From Flaviflagellibacter deserti (GTDB lineage Bacteria > Pseudomonadota > Alphaproteobacteria > Rhizobiales > Methylopilaceae), in assembly GCF_042652085.1 (NCBI RefSeq), contig NZ_JBHSJF010000006.1, forward strand, positions 558,001 to 622,000: a stretch of DNA of 64,000 nucleotides, given 5' to 3'. Both the position numbers and the translations under genes were made by a program. Positions 24,359 to 35,364 of the stretch are shown piece after piece (positions within the stretch are counted from its first letter, which is position 1; each line of letters begins with the position of its first letter). The notes under the pieces are model-generated. The model made no database searches. It worked only from the letters and a program-made list of their open reading frames with translations, and was not told the DNA's origin.

Positions 24359-24865
24359 ATGTCCCTTTCCATGTATGACGCGTCGCTGCCCGTCTTCGTG
24401 CGCGCCTTCGAGAACCTCGGCAAAATCCTCGAAAAGGGCGAGCAGTTCGCCCGCGAGCAGGGCATCGATCCGAAGGAACTGGTCGAGACGCGGCTCGTCG
24501 CCGACATGGACCCACTGCGCTCACAGATCCAGCGAGCCTCCGACAGCGCCAAGGGCGCGGCGGCGCGGCTCGGCGGCGTCGACAATCCGAGCTTCCCGGA
24601 TAACGAGACGACGTTCGAGGAGCTCCACGAGCGCATCAGCAAGACCGTCGACTTCCTGAACGGCGTCGACCGTTCGCAGATCGAGGGCAGCGAGGATCGC
24701 GAAGTGACGATCAACAGCCGTCGGCAGACGGTCACCATGCGCGGGCAGGACTATCTGTTGCGCTTCGCCCTGCCGAACTTCTTCTTCCACGTCACGACCG
24801 CCTACGACATTCTCCGCCACAAGGGCGTGCCAGTCGGCAAGATGGACTATATCGGCGATCTTTGA
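24359..24865 (+). CDS. DUF1993 family protein
   Basis: A 168-residue protein of the DUF1993 family, distantly related to the DinB/YfiT four-helix metal-binding fold. Conserved segments are SMYDASLPVFVRAFENL at the start, SRRQTVTMRGQDYLLRFALP and PNFFFHVTTAYDILRHKGV near the end. A single His pattern (FFHVTTAY...RHKG) is typical. Function unknown. It stands alone between a repeat element and a tRNA gene. Translation probably starts at the first ATG, preceded by a weak GGAAACG. Confidence 0.88.
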   Translation: MSLSMYDASLPVFVRAFENLGKILEKGEQFAREQGIDPKELVETRLVADMDPLRSQIQRASDSAKGAAARLGGVDNPSFPDNETTFEELHERISKTVDFLNGVDRSQIEGSEDREVTINSRRQTVTMRGQDYLLRFALPNFFFHVTTAYDILRHKGVPVGKMDYIGDL

Positions 24866-24964
24866 GACCACGCTTCACAAGTGATTCCGCGTCTCGCACT
24901 TTTTTGGTGCGAAGCGCGGACGCCATGCTATAGACGCCCCGCACCCGTGAGGGGCGCGCCCGGC

Positions 24965-25049
24965 GCGGGCGTGGCGGAACTGGTAGACGCGCTGGATTTA
25001 GGTTCCAGTGGCGAAAGTCGTGGGGGTTCGAGTCCCTCCGCCCGCACCA
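24965..25049 (+). tRNA. tRNA-Leu (anticodon UAG)
   Basis: The 85-base sequence folds as a class II tRNA with CCA encoded. The acceptor arm gcgggcg pairs with cgcccgc, the anticodon stem ctgga/tccag encloses loop tttaggt with anticodon TAG, there is a long variable arm, and the T-arm contains ggttcgagtcc. It precedes tig. Confidence 0.97.
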
Positions 25050-25113
25050 ACGGCCGGTCAGCTAGACCATTTTCAAGCGCTCCCGAGAGAGCCGCACGAT
25101 CCGGAAGATAACC

Positions 25114-26463
25114 ATGCAGGTCACCCAAACCCTCTCCGAGGGACTGAAGCGCGAATTTCGCATTACCGTCCCCGCGACCGATCTCGACAGCCGCGTTTCC
25201 GAACGCCTGAACGAGCTCAAGGACAAGATCCGGATCAACGGCTTCCGTCCCGGCAAGGTGCCGGCCGCCCACCTGAAGCGCATGTATGGCCGCTCGGTGT
25301 TCGGCGAGGTCCTGCAGCAGGTCATGGCCGAGGCCAATCAGCGGATCGTCGAGGAAAACAAGATCAAGCTCGCGATGCAGCCGAAGGTCTCGATGCCGGA
25401 GAACGACGAGGAAGTCGAAAGCGTCGTGAACGGTGAGGCCGACCTGGCCTATACGGTCGAGGTCGAGGTGCTTCCGGAGATCGCGGTCGGCGACCTGAAG
25501 AAGATCAAGATCGAGAAGCCGGTGGCCGAGGTTCCCGATTCCGAGATCAACGAGACGCTGGAGCGTCTCGCCGAACAGAATTCCGAATACGAGCCGAAGA
25601 CCGGCAAGTCGGCCAAGGCCGCGAACAAGGACCGCGTGACGATCGACTTCGTCGGTTCGATCGATGGCGAGAAGTTCGATGGCGGCGCGGGCGAGGATCA
25701 CCCGCTCGTGCTCGGCTCGGGCGCTTTCATCCCGGGCTTCGAGGACCAACTGGTCGGCGTCAAGGTCGGTGACGAGAAGGTCGTGAAGGTCAGCTTCCCG
25801 GCCGACTACCGCGCGACCGACCTCGCCGGCAAGGACGCCGAATTCGCCGTGACCGTGAAGGAAGTCGCTTCGCCGAAGAGCGGCGCGATCGACGACGAGC
25901 TGGCGAAGAAGCTCGGCATGGAATCGCTCGACAAGCTCAAGGAAGCCATCCGCGAGCAGACCGACAAGAACTACCAGCAGGCCTCGCGCATGAAGATGAA
26001 GCGCGCCCTGCTCGACGCTCTCGACGAGACCCACAAATTCGATCTCCCGCCGACCCTGGTCGAGCAGGAATTCGCCAATATCTGGGCGCAGGTTGAGCGT
26101 GAGATCGCGAATGGTTCGGCGGGCGACAAGTCCGAAGACCAGTTGCGGACCGAGTACAAGGCGATCGCAGAGCGCCGCGTGCGCCTCGGCCTGCTCCTTG
26201 CGGAGATCGGTGAGAAGAACGATATCCAGGTCACGAACGATGAGGTCACCCGTGCCGTCGTCGAGCGTGCCCGCCAGTTCCCCGGCCAGGAGCAAATGGT
26301 TTGGGAATACTACCAGAAGACTCCGGAAGCTCTCGCCGAACTCCGCGCGCCGATCTACGAGGAGAAGGTGGTCGACTTTATCGTCGAGCTTGCCAAGGTG
26401 ACCGAGAAGAAGGTCTCCAAGGAAGAGCTCTTCGCCGACGCCGACGAGACTAACGCGGCCTGA
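25114..26463 (+). CDS. tig: Trigger factor
   Basis: Ribosome-bound chaperone and peptidyl-prolyl isomerase that meets nascent chains at the tunnel exit. The 449 residues contain the ribosome-binding tail with GFRPGKVPAAHLKRMYG (about 44-60, matching the G-F-R-x-G-x-x-P signature), an FKBP-type domain around RVTIDFVGSIDGEKFDGG, and a long helical C-terminal cradle. The start follows GGAAGATAACC. It heads the tig-clpP-clpX-lon order shared by most proteobacteria; clpP follows after 22 bases. Confidence 0.97.
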   Translation: MQVTQTLSEGLKREFRITVPATDLDSRVSERLNELKDKIRINGFRPGKVPAAHLKRMYGRSVFGEVLQQVMAEANQRIVEENKIKLAMQPKVSMPENDEEVESVVNGEADLAYTVEVEVLPEIAVGDLKKIKIEKPVAEVPDSEINETLERLAEQNSEYEPKTGKSAKAANKDRVTIDFVGSIDGEKFDGGAGEDHPLVLGSGAFIPGFEDQLVGVKVGDEKVVKVSFPADYRATDLAGKDAEFAVTVKEVASPKSGAIDDELAKKLGMESLDKLKEAIREQTDKNYQQASRMKMKRALLDALDETHKFDLPPTLVEQEFANIWAQVEREIANGSAGDKSEDQLRTEYKAIAERRVRLGLLLAEIGEKNDIQVTNDEVTRAVVERARQFPGQEQMVWEYYQKTPEALAELRAPIYEEKVVDFIVELAKVTEKKVSKEELFADADETNAA

Positions 26464-26485
26464 GCTCCGCTCCATAGGAACCGAA

Positions 26486-27130
26486 ATGCGCGATCCGATT
26501 GAAACCTATATGAATCTTGTGCCGATGGTCGTCGAGCAGACGAGCCGCGGCGAACGCGCCTTCGACATTTTCTCGCGCCTGCTCAAGGAGCGGATCATCT
26601 TCGTGACGGGTCCGGTCGAGGACGGCATGTCCTCGCTGATCGTCGCGCAGCTGCTGTTCCTCGAGGCCGACAATCCGAACAAGGAAATCTCGATGTACAT
26701 CAACTCCCCGGGCGGAGTGGTGACGTCGGGCCTCGCGATCTACGACACCATGCAGTACATCCGGCCGAAGGTTTCGACGCTCTGCGTCGGCCAGGCTGCC
26801 TCGATGGGCTCGTTGCTGCTTTGCGCGGGCGAGAAGGACATGCGCTTTGCGACGCCGAATGCGCGCGTGATGGTGCATCAGCCGTCGGGCGGTTTCCGCG
26901 GTCAGGCCTCGGATATCGAGCGCCACGCCGAGGACATCGTTAAGCTGAAGCGCCGCCTGAATGAAATCTACGTGAAGCATACGGGTCAGCCGTACGAGCA
27001 GATTGAACGGACGCTTGACCGCGACCATTTCATGTCGGCTGACCAGGCGAAGGAATTCGGGATCATCGACCAGGTCTTCGAGACCCGTCCGACCGACGGC
27101 GAAGGCGCTGCGAAGATTCAGGCGGCCTGA
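26486..27130 (+). CDS. clpP: ATP-dependent Clp protease proteolytic subunit
   Basis: Tetradecameric serine protease that degrades substrates unfolded by ClpX or ClpA. The 214-residue protein has the catalytic triad in place: Ser106 in QAASMGSLL, His131 in RVMVHQPSGG, and Asp in LDRDHFMSADQA (about 180). The N-terminal MRDPIETYMNLVPMVVEQT is typical of alphaproteobacteria and may be processed. It is 22 bases behind tig and followed, after a hairpin-containing spacer of about 300 bases, by clpX. Confidence 0.97.
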   Translation: MRDPIETYMNLVPMVVEQTSRGERAFDIFSRLLKERIIFVTGPVEDGMSSLIVAQLLFLEADNPNKEISMYINSPGGVVTSGLAIYDTMQYIRPKVSTLCVGQAASMGSLLLCAGEKDMRFATPNARVMVHQPSGGFRGQASDIERHAEDIVKLKRRLNEIYVKHTGQPYEQIERTLDRDHFMSADQAKEFGIIDQVFETRPTDGEGAAKIQAA

Positions 27131-27441
27131 TTAGACAAAGTACGGCCTGCGGCGTACCAACGCAGGCCGTGCAGCCGCCGCCCAAAAGGGGAAGTGTGGC
27201 TGGCGTGCTACTTGCACAGGAAGCTGAGGGACCCGGTCTGTCCACCGGGTTGATCTGTTGAGCCTCAGCATGGTCACATTCCCGTTGAGTCTTGGTTCGT
27301 TCGCGGCGATCCGCGAGGTATGCGTGGGGGTGATGCCCGTAAGGTTCTGGCATTGGCTACACGGATTGTTAGGCCGGCGGGTCTACCGTTTAGGGTTACG
27401 GCCCTAGATAAAAAGGACGCCGTCGGAAGGAAATGGAAGAC
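27131..27441 (+). other. clpP-clpX spacer with two hairpins
   Basis: A spacer of about 310 bases without an ORF. A perfect 10-bp stem acggcctgcg/cgcaggccgt (27142-27151 with 27161-27170) lies 11 bases after clpP, without a T-tract. A second hairpin acccggt-N6-accgggt follows at about 27230-27249. The first may act as a weak terminator or processing site. A separate clpX promoter is likely, but I cannot point to a convincing one. Confidence 0.55.
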
Positions 27442-28707
27442 ATGAGCAAGGCCGGCAGCGACTCGAAGAACACGCTCTACTGCTCGTTCTGCGGCAAGAG
27501 CCAACACGAGGTCCGCAAGCTGATCGCGGGACCGACGGTGTTCATTTGCGATGAATGCGTCGAGCTCTGCATGGATATCATCCGCGAGGAGAACAAATCC
27601 TCGCTGGTGAAGTCGCGCGACGGTGTTCCGACGCCGAAGGAAATCCGCAAAGTCCTCGATGATTACGTCATCGGCCAGGATCAGGCGAAGAAGGTCCTCT
27701 CGGTCGCCGTCCATAATCATTATAAGCGCCTGAACCACGCGACGAAGCACAACGACGTCGAGCTGGCCAAGTCGAACATCCTGCTCGTCGGTCCGACCGG
27801 CTCGGGCAAGACGCTCCTTGCGCAGACGCTCGCCCGCATCCTCGACGTGCCGTTCACGATGGCCGACGCCACGACGCTCACCGAAGCCGGCTATGTCGGC
27901 GAGGACGTCGAGAACATCATCCTGAAGCTACTGCAGTCGGCCGACTACAATGTCGAGCGCGCGCAGCGCGGCATCGTCTATATCGACGAGATCGATAAGA
28001 TCTCGCGCAAGTCCGACAACCCGTCGATCACGCGCGACGTGTCGGGCGAGGGCGTGCAGCAGGCGCTTCTGAAGATCATGGAAGGCACGGTCGCTTCCGT
28101 CCCGCCGCAGGGCGGCCGCAAGCATCCGCAGCAGGAATTCCTGCAGGTGGACACGACCAATATACTGTTCATCTGCGGCGGCGCTTTCGCGGGTCTCGAG
28201 CGCATCATCTCCTCGCGCGGCAAGGGTACGTCGATCGGCTTCGGCGCCAAGGTATCGGCTCCGGAAGATCGCCGCACCGGCGAAGTGTTCCGTGAGGTCG
28301 AGCCCGAGGACCTGCTGAAGTTCGGCCTGATCCCGGAATTCGTCGGCCGCCTGCCGGTCATCGCCACGCTGGAAGACCTCGACGAGGCGGCGCTGGTGAA
28401 GATCCTGTCGGAGCCGAAGAACGCGCTCGTGAAGCAGTATCAGCGTCTGTTCGAGATGGAGGGCGTCGAACTCTCGATGCACGAGGACGCGCTCGGTGCG
28501 GTGGCCCGCAAGGCGATCCAGCGCAAGACCGGCGCGCGCGGCCTGCGCTCGATCCTGGAAGCGATCCTGCTCGACACGATGTACGACCTGCCGGGTCTCG
28601 AAGGCGTCGACGAGGTGGTGATCTCGGACGAGGTCGTCGAGGGCAAGGCGAAGCCGCTCTACATTTACTCGGATCGCGGTGCCGACGCGACCGAGGCCAG
28701 CGCCTGA
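27442..28707 (+). CDS. clpX: ATP-dependent Clp protease ATPase subunit ClpX
   Basis: Hexameric AAA+ unfoldase that feeds ClpP and is essential for cell-cycle proteolysis in alphaproteobacteria. The 421 residues contain an N-terminal zinc-binding domain (four Cys in LYCSFCGKSQ and FICDECVELC), Walker A GPTGSGKT, Walker B IVYIDEIDKI, the pore loop EAGYVGEDVE and the C-terminal small domain. ATG 27442 (MSKAGSD) was chosen over ATG 27433 because only the former is correctly spaced from AAGGA and agrees with the family N-terminus. Confidence 0.97.
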   Translation: MSKAGSDSKNTLYCSFCGKSQHEVRKLIAGPTVFICDECVELCMDIIREENKSSLVKSRDGVPTPKEIRKVLDDYVIGQDQAKKVLSVAVHNHYKRLNHATKHNDVELAKSNILLVGPTGSGKTLLAQTLARILDVPFTMADATTLTEAGYVGEDVENIILKLLQSADYNVERAQRGIVYIDEIDKISRKSDNPSITRDVSGEGVQQALLKIMEGTVASVPPQGGRKHPQQEFLQVDTTNILFICGGAFAGLERIISSRGKGTSIGFGAKVSAPEDRRTGEVFREVEPEDLLKFGLIPEFVGRLPVIATLEDLDEAALVKILSEPKNALVKQYQRLFEMEGVELSMHEDALGAVARKAIQRKTGARGLRSILEAILLDTMYDLPGLEGVDEVVISDEVVEGKAKPLYIYSDRGADATEASA

Positions 28708-28769
28708 TGGATCCAGAACCGGCTCCCGTTCGCCGGTTCCCGCAGGCCCTGCAGATCAGGACCGCGCGC

Positions 28770-28798
28770 CTTGAAAGCTCGCGGTCCGGCAACCAATT
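28770..28798 (+). promoter_or_regulatory. Candidate heat-shock (RpoH) promoter of lon
   Basis: CTTGAA (28770-28775) and CCAATT (28793-28798) are separated by 17 bases, about 145 bases before the lon ATG. CTTGAA is the sigma32 -35 consensus in alphaproteobacteria; the -10 is only partly consensus-like. Heat-shock control of lon is established in other bacteria. Confidence 0.5.
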
Positions 28799-28942
28799 AG
28801 AAATCAACACAAGGACCCGCCCTGGACTGTCAGGACGGGCCTTCGCTCCCGGGGGGCGCACGCGGCTTTCAAAGCGCGTCACGCACCTTCGTGTGCAGTC
28901 GGCGGCGGGCTATCCGGCCGTCGCCGTGAAAGGACATCCACT

Positions 28943-31366
<2,424 letters not shown>

Positions 31367-31393
31367 CCTTTAGTGTGACACTTTGACCATCGG

Positions 31394-31422
31394 AAACGGC
31401 CCGCATTTTGCGGGCCGTTTTT
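31394..31422 (+). terminator. Terminator of lon
   Basis: An 11-bp stem aaacggcccgc/gcgggccgttt with loop attt(t), followed by TTTTTG. It is placed about 30 bases after the lon stop. Confidence 0.93.
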
Positions 31423-31562
31423 GTATGTGCCGTGCTTACCACACACGGCCATTCTTGGATCGAATCGCAGGCCGGATTCCCTTGCGTTCACGGGCGTTTC
31501 GCGAAACTTTGCCATCACGGGCCGCGGGGGCAGGCCCAATCTACAAGAATGCGGAGAGCAAC

Positions 31563-31838
31563 ATGAATAAATCGGATCTCATCGCGGCCGTTGCCGACAA
31601 GGCAGGGCTCAGCAAGGTACAGGCTTCGGCAGCGGTCGAGGCCGCCATCGACTCGATCGTCGATAAGCTGAAGCAGGGTGAGGAGGTCCGGCTCGTTGGA
31701 TTCGGCACGTTCGAGGTGGTGCAGCGCGCCGCCGGCGTCGGCCGCAATCTGCGCACGGGCCAGGCGATCAAGATCCCGGCGTCCAAGACGCCGAAGTTCC
31801 GGGCCGGCCAGGTCCTGAAGGACGCAATCAACCGCTGA
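31563..31838 (+). CDS. hupB: DNA-binding protein HU
   Basis: Small dimeric histone-like protein that bends and compacts DNA. The 91-residue protein shows the family pattern: MNKSDLIAAVADKAGLSK, the conserved VRLVGFGTFEV, and the DNA-arm region with GRNLRTGQAIKIPASKTPKF. The upstream in-frame extension to 31383 runs through the lon terminator and is not coding. GGAGAG sits 7 bases before the ATG. The lon-hup order is widespread in proteobacteria; here the terminator implies a separate hup promoter in the roughly 140 bases between. Confidence 0.97.
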   Translation: MNKSDLIAAVADKAGLSKVQASAAVEAAIDSIVDKLKQGEEVRLVGFGTFEVVQRAAGVGRNLRTGQAIKIPASKTPKFRAGQVLKDAINR

Positions 31839-31893
31839 GAACAGCCGAGCGACTTGCGCTGCGGCCCCGAACCCCCTTAATGCGTGCGGCAGA

Positions 31894-31969
31894 GGGCGGT
31901 TAGCTCAGCTGGTAGAGCATCTCGTTTACACCGAGAGGGTCGGCGGTTCGATCCCGTCACCGCCCACCA
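31894..31969 (+). tRNA. tRNA-Val (anticodon UAC)
   Basis: A 76-base cloverleaf with encoded CCA. The acceptor gggcggt pairs with accgccc, the D-arm is agctcagctggtagagc, anticodon loop tttacac gives TAC, and the T-arm is ggttcgatccc. A terminator follows directly. Confidence 0.97.
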
Positions 31970-31975
31970 CCATCC

Positions 31976-32007
31976 AAACGCCGGTCCTTAATGGTCCGGC
32001 GTTTTTT
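31976..32007 (+). terminator. Terminator after tRNA-Val
   Basis: Stem aaacgccggtcc/ggtccggcgttt with a short loop (ttaat) and then TTTTTT. Confidence 0.9.
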
Positions 32008-32107
32008 ATGTCGCAGATGGTGATTTCCTCACGTTCTGTCCGTTGACTTGGGGGAGGGGGTGTCGTAGTCACGCCCACCTCAGAGCGGCCGCGGCGCGGT
32101 CCTCTCC

Positions 32108-32184
<77 letters not shown>

Positions 32185-32241
32185 TCATTCGGTGGCTTAG
32201 CAGAGACATTTTCCGAGAAGTTGTCGCATGAGATCGGTCGG

Positions 32242-32472
32242 CTAGAGCGCTGCGCCGTAAAGGACGCAGATCGCGCCGAGCGCCATCAGCGCCACGCCCG
32301 GCCAATTCCTGGCCAGCCCAAGGAAAGCGAGGCCCTGCCGCTTGGGCTCCAGGGTTTGCTCACCTCGGGATAGACGGGACGGATCGGTCAAGGGCCGTCC
32401 GGCGAGGGCCTGCCACAGCGTGTAAAGAACACCGCAGATCAGCATCAATGAACCCAAGAGAACGATCGACAT
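32242..32472 (-). CDS. Small two-helix membrane protein
   Basis: A 76-residue protein with two predicted membrane helices (about residues 3-22, IVLLGSLMLICGVLYTLW, and 58-76, PGVALMALGAICVLYGAAL) joined by a polar, basic loop. The long frame that runs further upstream was cut at ATG 32472 because GAGGAG lies 7-8 bases before it and the upstream part has no coding character. I do not recognise the family. It is divergent from aqpZ and downstream (convergent) of the tRNA-Asp gene. Confidence 0.72.
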   Translation of the reverse strand: MSIVLLGSLMLICGVLYTLWQALAGRPLTDPSRLSRGEQTLEPKRQGLAFLGLARNWPGVALMALGAICVLYGAAL

Positions 32473-32730
32473 GTTGTTCTCCTCGACAACGCGGCTGATC
32501 CCACGGATTTGGGAACATTGGCGGCAGGGCCTCCTCTGAATGGACTCCTCGCGACGACGAATTGTTCCATTCGGACGATCGGTCCCGAAACGACCGGCGG
32601 AGGAAACGGGCGCCCGCCATGAGAATGCGCACGACCCCGTTAACGGCTCGCGGTGGATACCTGAGTGCATTCTGTGGATTAGCTTTGTCGATAGGCGTAA
32701 CCTTTCCCAATAACAAAAGGGGAGGAAGCG

Positions 32731-33450
32731 ATGTCCAGGAAGCTCGCGGCGGAGTTCTTCGGCACGTTTTGGCTTGTCTTCGGCGGTTGCGGCAGCGCGG
32801 TGCTTGCCGCTGCGTTCCCCGAGCTCGGTATCGGCTTTGTCGGCGTTGCGTTTGCGTTCGGGCTGACCGTTCTCACCATGGCCTATGCGGTCGGCGGCAT
32901 TTCGGGCGGTCATTTCAACCCGGCGGTCTCGCTCGGCCTGGCGATGGCGGGGCGCTTCGAGTGGAAGGAACTCGTCCCGTACTGGATCACCCAGGTAATC
33001 GCCGGTCTCGTTGCAGCCTTCATCCTCTATATGATCGCGTCCGGCGCACCGAATTTCACGGCAGGCGGATTCGCCTCGAATGGCTACGGCGATCTCTCGC
33101 CAGGCAAATACGGGATGATGTCGGCGCTGCTCATCGAGATCGTGCTGACCGCGGCGTTCCTGATCATCATCCTCGGCTCGACGTCAATCGCGGCGCCGGC
33201 GGGCTTCGCTCCGATCGCGATCGGCCTCGGCCTCACTCTGATCCATCTCATCTCCATCCCGGTCACCAACACTTCGGTGAACCCGGCACGCTCGACGGCG
33301 GTCGCGTTCTTCGCGGAGACCGGGGCGGTGTCACAGCTCTGGCTGTTCTGGGTCGCGCCATTGATCGGCGCGGCGCTCGGGTCGCTGGCCTACACTCTCC
33401 TGCTGGCGCCCGGTGAATCGCCCGGCAAGATCGCTCGCGAGACGAACTGA
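32731..33450 (+). CDS. aqpZ: Aquaporin Z
   Basis: Water channel of the inner membrane. The 239-residue MIP protein has six membrane helices and both half-helix NPA motifs: SGGHFNPAVSLGLA (first) and NTSVNPARSTAVA (second). The selectivity-filter Arg follows the second NPA, and the position typical of water-selective rather than glycerol channels is kept, so water transport is the likely role. The ATG is preceded by AAGGGGAGGAAGCG. It stands alone, upstream of the NDH-2 gene. Confidence 0.96.
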   Translation: MSRKLAAEFFGTFWLVFGGCGSAVLAAAFPELGIGFVGVAFAFGLTVLTMAYAVGGISGGHFNPAVSLGLAMAGRFEWKELVPYWITQVIAGLVAAFILYMIASGAPNFTAGGFASNGYGDLSPGKYGMMSALLIEIVLTAAFLIIILGSTSIAAPAGFAPIAIGLGLTLIHLISIPVTNTSVNPARSTAVAFFAETGAVSQLWLFWVAPLIGAALGSLAYTLLLAPGESPGKIARETN

Positions 33451-33562
33451 ACGGGCTTGGGCCGCGGGCGCAGAATGCCCGCGGCCGGGACCGGCTAGTC
33501 CGAAATGACGGTGTGAGCGCAGCGCGCCGGGCTCTAGGATGCGTGCGATTTGCGAGGTCGCC

Positions 33563-34849
33563 ATGAGCCCGGAAACGAACGCGGAAGAGCCTGCCGGAGA
33601 ACATGTCGTCATTGCTGGCGGCGGCTTTGGTGGCATCGAGGTGGCGAAGGCGCTCGGTGCGGCAGGCATTCGGGCGACCGTGGTCGATCGCCAGAACCAC
33701 CATCTGTTTCAGCCGTTGCTCTATCAGGTCGCGACCGCGGCCCTTTCGCCTGCGGACATTGCCGAGCCGATCCGCCGAATTCTGCGGCCCTATCCAAGTA
33801 CTGACGTGCTTTTCGCCGAGGTGATCGGCATCGACAAGCAAACCCGCACGGTCCTCCTGAAAGGCCATGCGCCCATCCGCTTCGACAGGCTGGTGATCGC
33901 GACGGGCTCCCGGCCCAGCTATTTCGGGAACGACGACTGGGAAAAGTGCGCGCCGGGCCTCAAGACCATCGACGACGCCCGCAGACTTCGGACCAGGCTT
34001 CTGCTCGCCTTCGAGCGCGCCGAGATCTGCGATGATCCCGTCGAGCAGCACAGGTTGATGACGTCGGTCGTCATCGGAGCAGGTCCGACCGGAGTCGAGA
34101 TGGCCGGATCGATCGCCGAACTTGCCCGCTACACGCTGGCGCGCGACTTCCGGAAGATCAAACCGAATCTCGCCCGAACCATCCTGATCGAGGCCGGCCC
34201 GCGCGCGCTGCCGGCATTCACGCCGAAAATGTCGAAATATACCGAGAAGGCACTGCACGACCTCGGCGTGGAGATACGGATGGGCCAGAAGGTCGAGCGG
34301 ATTTCCGATGGCTCGGTCACGGTCGCCGGCGAAACAATCGAGGCCGGGACAATCGTCTGGGCGGCGGGCGTGAAGGCAACCGATGCAAGCGGCTGGCTGG
34401 AGGTCGAGCCAGACCGGGCAGGGCGGATTGCCGTCAATCCCGATCTCTCGGTGCCGGGCCTGGACCGCATCTATGTGCTTGGCGATCTCGCGCTGCTGAA
34501 CGGCGAAGACGGCCAGCCGCTTCCCGGTCTCGCCCAGGTGGCGAAGCAACAGGGCCAGTTTTTGGGGAAGGCGCTGGCGGCGAACATCAGATCGGGGACA
34601 CCGCTGCCTCCGTTCCAATTCCACAATCGCGGCAATGTCGCGATCATCGGCCGGCATGCGGCGGTGTTCGAGGCAGGACGGTTGCGTCTGAAGGGATGGC
34701 CGGCCTGGTTCGCCTGGGCCGTGGTGCACGTCTATCTTCTGGTCGGTTTCCAGCACCGCGTCATCGTCTCGCTGCAATGGATCTGGCGCTATCTCACTTA
34801 TGACAGGGGCGCGCGCCTGGTCGCGGAGGATGCGAACGAGCAGAAGTAA
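33563..34849 (+). CDS. ndh: Type II NADH:quinone oxidoreductase (NDH-2)
   Basis: Single-subunit, non-proton-pumping NADH dehydrogenase. The 428-residue protein contains two Rossmann motifs: GGGFGGIEVAKALGAAG for FAD near the N-terminus and VIGAGPTGVEMAGSIAELAR for NADH. The C-terminal AWAVVHVYLLVGFQHRVIV... is the amphipathic membrane anchor of the family. ATG 33563 with GAGG 8 bases before it was preferred to ATG 33539. It gives the cell an alternative to the complex I encoded 3 kb downstream, useful when the proton-motive force is high. Confidence 0.93.
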   Translation: MSPETNAEEPAGEHVVIAGGGFGGIEVAKALGAAGIRATVVDRQNHHLFQPLLYQVATAALSPADIAEPIRRILRPYPSTDVLFAEVIGIDKQTRTVLLKGHAPIRFDRLVIATGSRPSYFGNDDWEKCAPGLKTIDDARRLRTRLLLAFERAEICDDPVEQHRLMTSVVIGAGPTGVEMAGSIAELARYTLARDFRKIKPNLARTILIEAGPRALPAFTPKMSKYTEKALHDLGVEIRMGQKVERISDGSVTVAGETIEAGTIVWAAGVKATDASGWLEVEPDRAGRIAVNPDLSVPGLDRIYVLGDLALLNGEDGQPLPGLAQVAKQQGQFLGKALAANIRSGTPLPPFQFHNRGNVAIIGRHAAVFEAGRLRLKGWPAWFAWAVVHVYLLVGFQHRVIVSLQWIWRYLTYDRGARLVAEDANEQK

Positions 34850-34921
34850 GCGGCCTTCTCTGCGGCATCCGCTCCATTGTGGGGAGGCCGTGGGGATGTT
34901 AGCTCCCGTACGGGGGAAGGA

Positions 34922-35302
34922 ATGTCCGGACGGAGTCAACTGACGAGAGCAGTGATCGCGGGGCTCGCAGCCTATGCGCTGCTGCTCCACGCCTTCGTCA
35001 TGTCTGCTGCCGCCACGCCGCGTGCGGGGGAGGCGCAGCTTCTCTCGGCCCTGCAGGTCGTCTGCTCTGGCCAGACCGCCGATCGCCCCGATTTTCCGGC
35101 ACCAGCGCACACCCGACATGTTCCGCCATGCGTCGTTTGCGCGTTCGGCCATGCGGCACTTGAAGCGCCGACCGCGACCGTCGTCGCTCCCGAACCTGAA
35201 ACCCACCAGGAATTCGTCTTCGTGCCGCGTGCGGAGCCGCGCCCGAGCGATCCGAAATTCGTGACCAGTGCCCGTCCGAGGGCTCCTCCCGCTTTCGCCT
35301 GA
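34922..35302 (+). CDS. DUF2946-like exported protein
   Basis: A 126-residue protein with an N-terminal membrane segment or signal (about residues 10-31, VIAGLAAYALLLHAFVMSAA). A Cys-containing middle follows (QVVCSG, then HVPPCVVCAFGH) and a Pro/Arg-rich tail. The CxxC with neighbouring His resembles DUF2946-type proteins that commonly precede TonB receptors or PepSY genes in metal-responsive loci. The ATG at 34922 has GGGGGAAGGA before it. It is 62 bases upstream of the PepSY gene, probably in one operon. Family assignment is by pattern and not certain. Confidence 0.68.
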   Translation: MSGRSQLTRAVIAGLAAYALLLHAFVMSAAATPRAGEAQLLSALQVVCSGQTADRPDFPAPAHTRHVPPCVVCAFGHAALEAPTATVVAPEPETHQEFVFVPRAEPRPSDPKFVTSARPRAPPAFA

Positions 35303-35364
35303 ACGACTCTTCCGGACCCCGCCGCATCAGCGGCGGCACTCCCACGTTCAACGAAAGCTTCGTC

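Noticed and set aside
32562..32730. Plus-strand frame before aqpZ with a hydrophobic stretch (LSAFCGLALSIGV)
   Set aside because: It has no ribosome-binding site and continues out of frame through aqpZ; probably chance.
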